64,000 nucleotides of DNA from Apostichopus japonicus (lineage: Eukaryota > Echinodermata > Holothuroidea > Aspidochirotida > Stichopodidae), in contig NC_092561.1 in assembly GCF_037975245.1 (NCBI RefSeq), positions 17,985,001 through 18,049,000 on the forward strand. The letters are read 5' to 3'. The notes under the pieces are model-generated. The model saw nothing but the letters and a program-made list of their open reading frames with translations. It did not search any database and had not been told where the DNA came from. A program made the translations under genes and the position numbers. Of this stretch, positions 25,171-36,168 are shown piece after piece (within the stretch, counting starts at the first letter, position 1; each line of letters opens with the position of its first letter).

Positions 25171-26763
25171 CTATTTGAATCTTCTAGACCTCTGCGTTCT
25201 AAAAGTTGGGATTGTAATACGCCGCATCAACAGGAATTTCCCCCGGTATTTCGATGATCTGTTCTGGTATTGAGCCGTGTTGGTATTCTCATAATCGATC
25301 ACTCCCTCTTTTGCCATCGTGTCATCTGTCATCTCGTATAAATCCATATCATTCCGACCAGTCTCTGCTTTGTTTGCTTTGCTAAGTGTTGGACTAGGGC
25401 ATCTTTCCTTTGTTTCTTTTACTTTAACCTTCCTTAAAAGTCGGCAGTAATTTGCAATAACAATTACTAAAGCTGTGAGAAGAGCTAAGATAAAACATGT
25501 CAATGGTATCAACACTATGAGGAAAACAGAGCTTTCTTGCTGATAGTTTTCATCAGTTGAAGTTTCATGTGAATTGTCTAATGATACGTTGATGTCAACT
25601 GACACTGAACTCTTAGGAAAGAGAGGTGTGCATTTGAAGATTCCATCCGATGAAAAATTATTTATGATCAATTCATCTGTTTTCGTAGTCGTCGCAAACT
25701 GTGGATCCCATCCGCTTATGGGAGATGGAGGTGGATTGCTTGGAGTGAAAACCCAATCAAAAAACTCTACTGGGGGATCAGCTTTGATGAATGGACAACT
25801 CAGAGATAATTTTTTTCCTGAAATTGCCTGGATGTTTAATGTGGCATTCGGATCAAGCATACGAGGGCAGGTAAAGTTCTGAGGAAATAGTGACATCAGA
25901 TAACGTTCCGTGAAGATATCAGGGGTTTTGCATCTAGGAGCATTACTCTGTCCAGTTGCTTGAATGGCTTGTCTTATGGAAGAGTTTGTTTCAGCTATCC
26001 ACCTTAGATTACAATCACAAGCTATTGGGTTCTCGTTCAAGTATATTAGTGCACTGATGTTTGATTTTAAAAGAGCCAGTTCCTCTGTATACTCCATAGT
26101 TGTGATATTATTGTGTTCAATGTAAAAATATCCCAGTGAGGAAATCTCTAGCAAGTGACTGAATCCTGTACTTGAAAGAGACACGATGTAATTATATCTT
26201 AGATTGAGAATAAATCTTTGACTGGCATGCAAGTCAAATGCACCGGATGGTATGTAACTGATCTTATTGTAGTGCAAATAAATATATAGCCATTCGATTC
26301 TATTGTGGACGATAATAGAACCTCTTGCCATATTCCTGATTCGATTGTTGTTTAAAAAGAAATCGAAAGAACCCAATTCCTCTCCGCCGCTGTCCGTTAC
26401 AAAGAATCCTAAAGGAAGCTCTTGTAGTGCATTATAGTCTAAGCGTACTGTCAGGCTATTGCACTGGTTGGCTCTATAGGTTCCTGTTGAAGCAGTAATT
26501 GCATTATTGCGAAAGTCATTGTAACAATATTGATTTTGAGCTGTGGAATTTCCAAAAAGGTCCCAGTCAATGATCTCAATTTTATTGTCGGAAAAGTCGA
26601 AACTACTTGGAGGATCAGTGCATGACAGTGCTGAGGTTAAGTTGAGGTTGTCGCAGTAAAGGTTGGAACCGGAACAGCGACAAGGACCGTCGCATAACTC
26701 ACACTCTTGTGAGACAGTCTGCCTGAGATATATCAACAGTATCACGATGATTATGGCTTTCAT
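25171..26763 (-). CDS. Intronless LRR-Ig single-pass membrane protein, 530 aa
   Basis: The chosen start is the Met at 26763, because MKAIIIVILLIYLRQ is an immediate signal peptide. The frame stays open 33 codons further to an ATG at 26862, which would bury it. Order: signal peptide 1-19; cysteine-rich LRRNT cap about 21-48; irregular leucine-rich repeats about 53-243; LRRCT cap with CDCNLRW at 249-255, C278 and C299; one Ig-like domain with C323, W337 and C378; transmembrane helix about 412-440; basic stop-transfer; cytoplasmic tail of about 90 residues. The tail carries Tyr476, and YEN at 491 and YQN at 499 are of the YxN type bound by GRB2-like SH2 domains. The architecture resembles neuronal or immune LRR-Ig adhesion receptors, but no orthologue can be named. 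The ligand is unknown. A TATATATATA stretch lies about 245 bp upstream. It stands alone among the receptor genes. Confidence 0.88.
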   Translation of the reverse strand: MKAIIIVILLIYLRQTVSQECELCDGPCRCSGSNLYCDNLNLTSALSCTDPPSSFDFSDNKIEIIDWDLFGNSTAQNQYCYNDFRNNAITASTGTYRANQCNSLTVRLDYNALQELPLGFFVTDSGGEELGSFDFFLNNNRIRNMARGSIIVHNRIEWLYIYLHYNKISYIPSGAFDLHASQRFILNLRYNYIVSLSSTGFSHLLEISSLGYFYIEHNNITTMEYTEELALLKSNISALIYLNENPIACDCNLRWIAETNSSIRQAIQATGQSNAPRCKTPDIFTERYLMSLFPQNFTCPRMLDPNATLNIQAISGKKLSLSCPFIKADPPVEFFDWVFTPSNPPPSPISGWDPQFATTTKTDELIINNFSSDGIFKCTPLFPKSSVSVDINVSLDNSHETSTDENYQQESSVFLIVLIPLTCFILALLTALVIVIANYCRLLRKVKVKETKERCPSPTLSKANKAETGRNDMDLYEMTDDTMAKEGVIDYENTNTAQYQNRSSKYRGKFLLMRRITIPTFRTQRSRRFK

Positions 26764-29498
26764 TTTGGAAAAGTATAAAAAGTCCCCCCAAAAACAGTTG
26801 AAATGGGCTGGTATGTATTTCCTCAGCACCAATTTATGTTCCAGAAAAACGTTGATCGTCAAATTTAAGTTAAAATCCAGAAGAAGGTTTCCCTTAACAT
26901 AAAAAGACGATGAATTTGTTGAATCCGATAAATTCCTTTGACGTCATTGGCTTTAGTTAACGCACTTCACTTGACGTAGTTTGCAAGTGCAAAATAATCC
27001 CACTGTCTATATATATACAAGTCTAAAAGGAATAACTGAGATAAATGCTTTGAACAGGCATCAAGTCGTCATTTAAACTAGGTCAAATATGACAGAGACA
27101 CTTAAGAACGTGCGAAAGGATGTACAGGTTTTTGTAAACATATTTGAATTTCTAGCAGGTCCTTCCTACATCCCTACAGACCTCTTTGAAAACATGCACA
27201 CTAAAGTACCTCTACAGGAACGCACAATACTTAGTTGAACTTGTGCACAATAAAATCAAACGATGAAAGCTGTAACTAGTATACAGCAACAAAATTATTG
27301 TCAAATTCTGAAGCGTGAAGTTTGCCTTAGGCGGGTTACTATATAGTTACACCTAGTTGCATTTAAACAACACCCTTTGTGTTCATTGAAAACTGTACAT
27401 GCAAGTATGCTTCCAGACTATGAAATGGGCTATTAGCCAAGCATATCACAATAAATTTAGAAACCACAATTGACTATTTTAGCATGGAAATCTCTGTAAT
27501 GGAATTGTTGCTAACAAAGTACTTGCTTTGATTGTTCTGATTTTTGGGTTTTCAAACAAATTCAATCATCTGTGCAAAGGATTGGAATTTGGGTTCTTTC
27601 GAGAAGTAGTTGAGAGTAGTAGTAAAGAGAGAAAGATATTCATTCCAAAAATGGTTATGTTTTTTATAGGCCTAGCTGTGAGTGGGTGTACTTTGGTTGT
27701 GTTTACCCTATAATGTAGGAGGAAGCAACTTAAAGGTTTTTTGTCCCTGGCTAAAAGTAAGGTCACTCACTAAGGCCGAAAGACATGGCCCGCGAAGCAT
27801 AACGTTACGGTACTCACCTACATGGCTAAATTAATACATTGTCGTATTACTTACGTACGGCTCTCGTGCAAGGCGCTCCATATTAAAACTCCCAAGTGTT
27901 TGAAAATCTATAACATATATAATAGTCCCTGGGCATATATTCAGTAACTTTAGTGCACACGATGTGTGCGAAGTACCACGTCATGCAACTCCAGTAGTAT
28001 TTTTTGTTTCGCTATGAGAGAACCTACGGCTCCCAACAAGTTGAGCAACGAAACAGTTTTTGGTACAACAAAGGCATGCTTCATTTTGCCTTATATTAAA
28101 CTACAACTCATGCAATCAAGTTGAAAGTTCCACACAATTAGTTGCAAGGCTATTGATACCATGAACATGTTATGCATGTAGAGGTCAATTGAGGTCACTG
28201 GAACCATTGCAGTAACCATAAGGTCTCACTACCATACACTTCCTCCTCTAAAAGTGTTGTTTTTTATTGATTTATCATCGCAAAAGATTGGTCACTTACT
28301 CTCCGCCAAGTGTGGAATCATATCTCAAAGCCAATCATTGCTGAAGTCTTCAACTTTTTATTAGAGGAATTTTCTCAGTTAAATTAAACTGCTTGTTTCT
28401 TCGAAATTTCAAAACAAAAAAGCGTATGCCAGTCCTAGAATGAAGGGAAAAATATTCCCCAAATAAGGACAGTGGAGATCTAAAAAGAATATATTCCTTA
28501 TACAATTTCTTTGCAATGAGTTTATTCAAAGGACTTTGCAAATATACATTTTGATGGATAACATTTCAGTGGGAAGTACAAGGACGGTAACACATATAAA
28601 GGTTACGAATAGCGACAGTCCGATGCTATTGAAAGGGTTGCTTTCCCATCAGAGGAAAGTTTCAACTTTATAATGAAAAAAAATGACAACAAAATTTGAG
28701 AGTTGCAGGCCCAAGACATACTCATCCTCAGATGTTTTATTATAGTCCCAGACTGTTTAGATTCTCTTTTGCGTGCAATGACCGAATGAATTAGAATATG
28801 GACAGTTTGCACATATCGAAAAAACAAAATAAGTTTGCTGTTATATTCATGACATAACGGAATAATGTTTTTATGAACGGCCCGTCTAAATTAGCTTTCC
28901 GAAAATCAAGAGTCGTATGGATCCAAACGGAATGCTAAAACTTTACGATAACTTGAGTAGTTCTAAAAAAAAAAGATTTATTTAGGTAACCGATGAAGAC
29001 AACAAATACTGTATTAACCTATTTTTGTATTGTATTGTACAAATATTCCAATGTAATGGGTTGTAGAGTAAAAGACATAAAAGAGAGACGATATTCACGT
29101 ATGTGCATATTAAATTGGTTGGTTCTGTAAAAACGCAGTTGGACTAACAAGAAGCGAAAATTTTCTGTTGAACTTACTGCATGTGTGTTACTATTTGAAA
29201 TCGATACTTGTCTCACCTTCTAATTAAAAATATTGAGTCGGACAGAATCGATACCGAATGAACGGAAACCAATCTTGTTTCCTAACAAATAAATGGATAC
29301 CTGACAAGCATACAATTATGGTGCTAGCGTTGTGGAAAATAATTAAATACATGTATGTCGCAATGTCACTTTACTTGAAGAACATTCCCAAGAGAGGTGT
29401 AGAATTTATTTGATGTGGTGGACGCCTGTCCTGCTCCGAAGTTTGTTCGTTGGAAACTCGTTTCTCGTACATGTGCATGTAAGAGTCAACAGTTACAG
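26764..29498. other. Intergenic DNA, no gene seen
   Basis: AT-rich DNA between the divergent LRR-Ig gene and the first plus-strand receptor relic. Short frames such as 27528-27713 have no family features. Confidence 0.55.
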
Positions 29499-31480
29499 AT
29501 GGAACTGTACATCATTTTGTTGTTTACCTTCATACCAGGTGAGTAGTTATATTCTACCGTAATTATATTATGTTTGATGAAGTCAAGTCGAATATTATCA
29601 ATAGTCGAATGGTGTCAATATCCAGTAGGATAGGGACATGTTTGGCATTTTTTTAATAAGTTATACAGAGACACAAATAGTAATAGTCCAAGAAACACAA
29701 AAAAAAGAAAAGCAAAACAGAAGAAAGAAATGATAAAAAAAAACTGTTACAGATGAGAAGTAGAATTACAAAGAATTATACTCCGTTCTTTAATACATTG
29801 CTTTCAAATCTTATTAAGAACACAATAATGGTGAGTGTGTATTGTTTGAAGGCATTAAAGAGGCACAGCGGAAAAAAATGTTTTATATGTAGGCACAAAT
29901 TTCGGAGGCCAATGGCCAGTGACTATGATTTGAGTGGCAAACCGAAAATTCTCCTCAAAACGATCCGGAAGAGTAAACTCTTCGGGTGTTATGACAGAAA
30001 ATATCAGTAGTTTGAATGTTCTGCCATAAAAAAAAGCCACTTTATGACTAGTACTTTGTCATTGTTTCAACAAGTAGGACTTTCTAATTCAATTTACTTT
30101 ATTCCACAACTAAAGGACAACTCGTGTTTTATATCTTAAACACATTTTCTTATATTACAGCTATTTCAGGGAGAAATCCAATCAATGCAGAGGGGAGAAT
30201 TCGTAGATATTTATTAGATCAACCAGGATTTTCTTCTCATGACAGACCAGTGCTTAGTTCTAACGATACAGTGCAGGTCCAATTGGACGTTAGGTTGTAT
30301 GCATTGTGTGATGTTGTAAGTTGATCTTGATGTCAGTGCGTATGTTTCTGCTTTTTTCCGATTTGCATGATTGTGATGGTTATAAATGTTGCTCAAAGCT
30401 TTCAAATTGATATCCATTGGTTTTCATATTATGGTTTCATATTTTCGTTTTATATGGTTTCATATTTTGGATATTTTGTACGGCTATCGTATTATGCCTA
30501 CAATGGTCTTTCTAAAATGTTCACCGTCGACACATAATCATCCAGCATTTGAACTATATGAATTAAGGTACCTTCCAATTCATTATATTGCACATTAAAT
30601 GAAGGTGTTTATTACTTTGTCGACAAGAACGTTTTAGTTCCCGTGTATTTATGTCGCCGTTTTTCCGGTATAGAAGCAGCTATTCCAACATGGTACAATG
30701 TGAACGATGTATTGGGGGCTTGCCATCATTTGAAGTATTCGAAGTGATCAGTGCTAGATTTGTCATGACATTTAAGATACACAATTTATATGATATATAA
30801 AACAAGCGACTTACGTAATTGAGTAACTATTCATCTGGTTAATATAATGTGCACTCTTATTTGAGTATACCGTATCAATGCTTCTTATAAAGCAGCTGAA
30901 AGCTACAGTTGTTCGTATTATAACATCTTTTAAACTGATTAAGTTTATAAATGAAACAAATATGAAAGTCAATAAGAAATTCCTGCGGAAATTTGTTATT
31001 AAATATTCAGAGTATCGGATTCTAACGTAAAGTAACAGCAACATCAGTTTCCTAAAGTACACGAAAGTTGAAAAAATCTAGTCGCTACCCCCCCCCCCCC
31101 CCTTTCTCTCTTTCAACAAGATTAACAAAATAGGAAATTAGCAACTATTTAGCAAGGCAGCGGTACATTAGTTTGATGTTAAGTATGTCGTGTGAAATAA
31201 ATAGTACTATTGTTGCATTTCATTTCGAAGAATGAGAAAGATCAAGTTATCAGCGTGGCTGTGTGGACGGACTTGGTAAGACAGGAAATGTCATTGTTTT
31301 TACTACGTACTACTTTGCTTATTCAGTTGTGCCAGTCATACTCCATTCTATCAAATATTTTCGTCTCTTTAGATGTTCCATGCACTTACATACTATAAAC
31401 ACATTTAGATGTATCTATTTGTTCTGTTTCAGACGTGGAAAGACCAGCGACTGGTTTGGGATCACAATAGTTTTGGTGAA
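29499..31480 (+). pseudogene. Receptor relic D1: intact exons 1-3, broken exon 4
   Basis: Exon 1 29499-29538 (signal peptide MELYIILLFTFIPG), exon 2 30161-30315 (155 nt; NAEGRIRRYLL, DRPVLSSND, YALCDV) and exon 3 31231-31275 (45 nt, NEKDQVISVAVWTDL) all keep sound splice sites and phases. Exon 4 begins properly at 31433 with TWKDQRLVWDHNSFG, but homology is lost after about 31475. The frame then runs to a stop with no donor, and exon 5 is absent. The gene is truncated by a deletion or rearrangement that joins it to relic D2. Whether it is transcribed is unknown. Confidence 0.8.
31088..31102. repeat. Poly-C tract
   Basis: A run of 15 C residues lies in the intron before exon 3 of relic D1. 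Similar G/C homopolymer runs occur at 34424-34435, 34493-34501 and 38037-38065. These are likely points of sequencing or assembly length error. Confidence 0.9.
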
Positions 31481-31579
31481 ATAAATTTAGTTCCGACTAG
31501 TTTTTTAAAACCCAGCCTTATGCAAAGTTTGCAAAACTCGAATCACGTTATTGTCACATTTAGTAACATTAAGATGTAG

Positions 31580-32200
31580 CAGAGGCCAGGTATCCAATGA
31601 GTAATGAGGCTCGAATTCGAGATTACCTACTCAACCAGGCCAACTTCTCAGCAAGGGAGAGGCCTGTTCTTGACTCCGATGACCCTGTCCATGTAATAAT
31701 GACGATGGAGTTTTATGCAATGCTAGACCTGGTAAGAGCAATTATATACATACTACATCAGAACACTTATGGTACCTTCGACCCTCCTTTGCATCATGGC
31801 ATTTATGACTTTTGTTGCTCCACCTGATAGTGGAGAGAGAATCTCCCTAAGTGTATCGATGGTTCTTGGCCTTACCGTATTTCAGCTTCTAGTTGCTGAT
31901 ATCTTACCGGCAACAAACGAGCGATCACCAATATTGAGTGCATACCTTACTACCACTTTCGTATTAGCCGGTGCTACTGTACCTTTCTCATTGGTTAATA
32001 TCAACATTGCTTACGGGGATAGTGCGATTCTGGCTTTGAAGTATCGTTGGTTGAGAAAATTATGTTTAGACTATCTGCCTCGATTGACCGCGGTTCCCTC
32101 TTACAGTGAAAGGATTCGCACCCTCCATGACGAAACGGCACAAACAAATTTAACGGAGTCAAGCCCTAATAGAAATGATCAGGGTGTTTCATATATTTAA
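31580..32200 (+). pseudogene. Receptor relic D2: exon 2 fused to M1-M3 of exon 6
   Basis: 31580-31731 is a complete second exon 2 (152 nt; EARIRDYLLNQANFS, RERPVLDSDDPV, YAMLDL) with a GTAAGA donor. Nine bases past the exon end the sequence becomes exon 6 at the start of M1 (TYYIRTLMVPSTLLC). It continues through PPDSGERISLSVSM, M2, M3 and a short loop to a stop at 32198-32200. Exons 3-5, the Cys-loop, the EK|V exon 6 donor and the M4 exon are missing. This is an internal-deletion product with an intact pore-region frame of about 145 codons. It cannot make a ligand-binding receptor. Confidence 0.82.
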
Positions 32201-33826
32201 AAGGATAAGTCTAACATGAATTAAAATTGACATGTAAAAGAGGAATTGATTTTAGCACCCTGATGAAACGGTTAAACTGTATAACATACATTATTATATA
32301 CTTCTCGGTACAACAACATCCACAATTATTCAAATATTTTCGCAACCACTATACTTCATTTTGATAATGTTCAGAATTAACTAATGAAGTAATACTAAGA
32401 CAGTTGAAAAAAACATTTCAAGCACCTCAATAATACTAACTTCTTATCATTCTGGCTTTGATTAAGTTGAAGAACATTTAAAAACACTTTATGCTGGTAG
32501 AAAAACTTTATTTATTGAAATATATTAACAAACATATTTAGAAATGTAAATTTATCGCACCAGTAAAACACGCTTTATTCTGTAAGACGAATAAAAATAG
32601 TTTAAGTAGGTTTTCATTGCCTGACAGTTGCCTTCTTTATTAACTAAAATGTTTCTTGCTTTTGAGTAAATGAATTTGTTTTTAAAGTAAAATTTAAGTA
32701 AAATTATAAAATTATGTAGCAAAAATATAGATGGAACCATTTATCTTATGTTTTAACTTAAACAAACTTTTATATTACTATCAATGAATGAGTATCATAT
32801 CAGAAAAGATGACTACAAAAAAATAATAACATTTCACCAGTATAAATTGTCTCACAAAAAGTAATATAGTTGTGATATGTGAGCTTTTTGTGTAACGTCT
32901 ATTGTTTCCTTCATGTAATAAATTTCGATTTCTCCCCACTATATCATTACTTGCTTACTGTTTCTCGTTTTACATATTTAGTTAATAAGTAAATACATTT
33001 ATTAACCACATTATTAGTAAGCGTTGCAATGTATTTGACTAAAAATTATTTTACTTGGTTTTGATTTATTGATTTGGCAAAATCATTACAGATATATAAG
33101 TTTTGTAACTACATCAATGTCTCGTAAGAACAATTATTCAATCTGCTATAAACTTTGGAAATCGTATATACGATCTGTATCGGGTTTGATAAGGAATTAC
33201 AACTTCCTTTGTGGTTTGTCATCGCGTATTATAACGTTTGTGTTACCAAATGTTAAAGTTACAACAAAACCAAACCTGGAGCAAACTGCTTATCCACTTA
33301 AGATCATGTGTAAGAGAATGTGTAAAAGTAAGTGGGCCTGAAGTTTTGATCCTAGCAGGATCTTCAGACGCTGACTGACATTCAGCTTCTGAAGAAGATA
33401 GTTGTTGTCACCACACTGATAATCCAAGTGTCCCTTTGAATAACATGTATGTTTATTCATGTAGTTTGAAGGTCGTTACAACACTTACGTTTCATTTATT
33501 TGAGCAAATGTAACATTGATTATGTTAAATAGGAACCAGAAAATGTTCATAATTTCGAATGCAGTATATAACTGGAATAGAAAAGCAGTTAACGTTCTGC
33601 ACCATCAAGGAACAAGTAATCAAATTATATGTTGAATAATGGAACATACCTTTTCTTGTGAACCAAAGAGGAACAATTAAATAGAATTTTAGATATAGAA
33701 GTGACAATTAAATCCAAGGAAGTGCCGACATTTAAAGGAATAAGTTAAATTAACGACATGTACTACTAATGAGGAAAATGAGGTTAATTGTAGTTAAAGT
33801 ATCAACAAACATGACAATTATTTTAG
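32201..33826. other. AT-rich DNA, no gene seen
   Basis: No M4 exon or other receptor exon could be found after relic D2. An open frame at 33069-33341 has no recognisable domain. Confidence 0.5.
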
Positions 33827-35303
33827 CGGCAAAACTACACTTCTATGGGATGGCTTCCATAACAGCACATCAGGAGGACAGTTTGAGAGCGGATTTGTTT
33901 ATGTTATTCAGAACCACAAAGTATGTACGCTCTCTTGAACAACAATGAAGTATTTGTTTTGCTATACGTTATATATACAGGCAGAGTTGCATCAACGTAA
34001 GTTTGTATTTTCATATTTATTTATGCTTAGTCTTAGATATTAGTCTATTTTCTGTAATAAAATGTTGTGATTTCCCTGGTCAAATTATCACACTATACGA
34101 TGCTTACGGTAATCCTACTTAAACTGCAATGCGACATTGATTGAATTGTTAGTTAAATAGCACAATAGCTGATGGATATTAATTTGATTTATTTCAATAT
34201 TTGATAAACCTACTAATTGCTTAAACTGTAAAAAGTTTATGAAATGATCTGTTAAATATCTCCTCCTTAGTTGATTCTGAATAACTCCAATCTTGGGAGA
34301 AATTTTAGTATATTTAGTGTTACTTAAGTGTGTTCTATGATTGTGATAGAGAACATTCTCCTTGTTTTCGGTGCGGAATGCCAGTGTTTGTAGAATTGAA
34401 GGCATGTAAGGCATCAGACTAAAGGGGGGGGGGGGAGAGCTACGAGAAGAGGGGTGACAGAGGGAAAAAGGCTGAGATGGAATGGAGGGGTTGGGGGGGG
34501 GGGATACGTTAGTCATGTCCTTCCTGAATGTTGAGCCCATGGGGTTCCATGGTTATATATAGTTCGGTGTAAAGATATCATCATTTCATATTAGGTAAGA
34601 TCATCATTCCATATTAAGTAAGAGCATCATTCCATATTAAGATGTAAGGTATCATTATCCTATAGAAAATGAGGTGAGCAGCTGTCATCATTTAATAGAT
34701 AAATGCGGTGTCGAGATACCTTCAACTTATATGATACGAAGTGAAGAGATATCATAACTATACAATCCACATGACATGACATGAACATCCACCAATTACC
34801 GATCTCGCATTTGTATCAGTTTAATATAGCATTATTTTATAACTTTCAGAAAGAGTAAAAGCCAGATATCCAAAGACTAATGAGACTGAAATTTCGTAGC
34901 TATCTGCTGAATCATGCCAACTACTCTTCAAATGACAGACCTGTCCTTGAATCCGATATAAATTTATTTTTGCAATGCTGGATTTGGTGAGAAAAAATAT
35001 AATGGAGCATCCTGGATACTGTTTTCACATTCATTATCATATTTTTGATATTCTAGAGTTGAATAATAATCAAGTTTATGATAGACTAGGGTAGTTATGG
35101 TATCAATTAGGTGTTACACAACAGAATTTTACCTGTTGCTACATTCTCGCACAATTTCCCTACAGAGAATGAAAACGAAAGTTTTAATTGTTGTTAAATG
35201 ATCTTTGTTTACACGTTTTAGTCACGAATTTTTAAGCATGTTTATCTTTCTTGACCAGAATGTACGAGATCAAGTTATAACGACTGCATCGTGGTTGACC
35301 ATG
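33827..35303 (+). pseudogene. Receptor relic E: exon 1, frameshifted exon 2, intact exon 3
   Basis: 33945-33996 is a signal-exon candidate starting MKYLFCYTLY and ending in phase 1 at GTAAGT. 34866-34987 is an exon 2 relic: YLLNHANYSSNDRPVLESD is readable in one frame, AMLDL|GTGAG in another, with an in-frame stop upstream. 35259-35303 is an intact 45-nt exon 3 (NVRDQVITTASWLTM) with a GTAACT donor. 33827-33920, with an AG before and GTATGT after, reads LLWDGFHNSTSGGQFE and may be a diverged exon 4 of the preceding relic, but this is weak. No exons 4-7 follow before the next signal exon. Confidence 0.65.
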
Positions 35304-36168
35304 GTAACTTCGTACATTCACCGTTGACTGTTTCTTTATAAGATTGAAAATGTCAGCAAAATAATCATAAGCCACTTTGTAGCCACCGTGATTTCTATGT
35401 AAAAATGTACGATTGTTTTTCTTTGTGATGATTTCCAAGCTCATATAGGCTTATACACATATCTGAAGGACGTTACTGTTAGAGTTCTGATGAGAATGTA
35501 GGTAAAACGATATCAGATACCTCTCGTAGCAATTCTCAAGCCCAAAACCTGCATGTTACAAGCAGAAATTATCCTGACATTTTTCGAACATATTCTAGAT
35601 CCTTGGTGGGGTCCAGGGGCGAGACCTGGGAAGGAAAATTACTTTCAGATACTTCTTGGTCCCACGTAGTGAAACTATTAACAATAGTCCTAATGAAGTA
35701 TGATTATAATAACGGCAAAGGAAATTATATTTACGGAACATCTTTAGGTACACTACTAATAAAAAACGTCCTATCCTCGATGGTGTATATATAATGAATA
35801 CTTAACTGGTTCTCAACAAAACTAGCACATGATATTTAGTATACCAAAATAACACGTGAATAATGGCGATTTTTTAGATTCTTAGATTGATTAATTTTGC
35901 GGCTAGTTACACAGTCCGGGCTTACTAACAAGATTCAACCAAAAATAAATAAATCAAGAAGGTTGGTAAACTTGAAGGAAACGCAAAATTTCAGACCTCT
36001 TGTTTGCAGACATTTGGCTGTATAATATCAAGAAAGGAAGACGATTAGTTTAACAGGGAAAGCGTAGTTCCGGTTAAATATTTCATTAACTTCAAACGTA
36101 AAAGAAAAGAAATATCTTTTCAGAGACTCTCACCTAGTATTTAATTTAAAACTCTCTTCCCAACAACC

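Noticed and set aside
25574-25882. Plus-strand frame of 102 codons
   Set aside because: Antisense to the LRR-Ig gene; no motif.
33069-33341. Plus-strand frame of 90 codons
   Set aside because: Composition is odd but no motif or splice signals; not reported as a gene.
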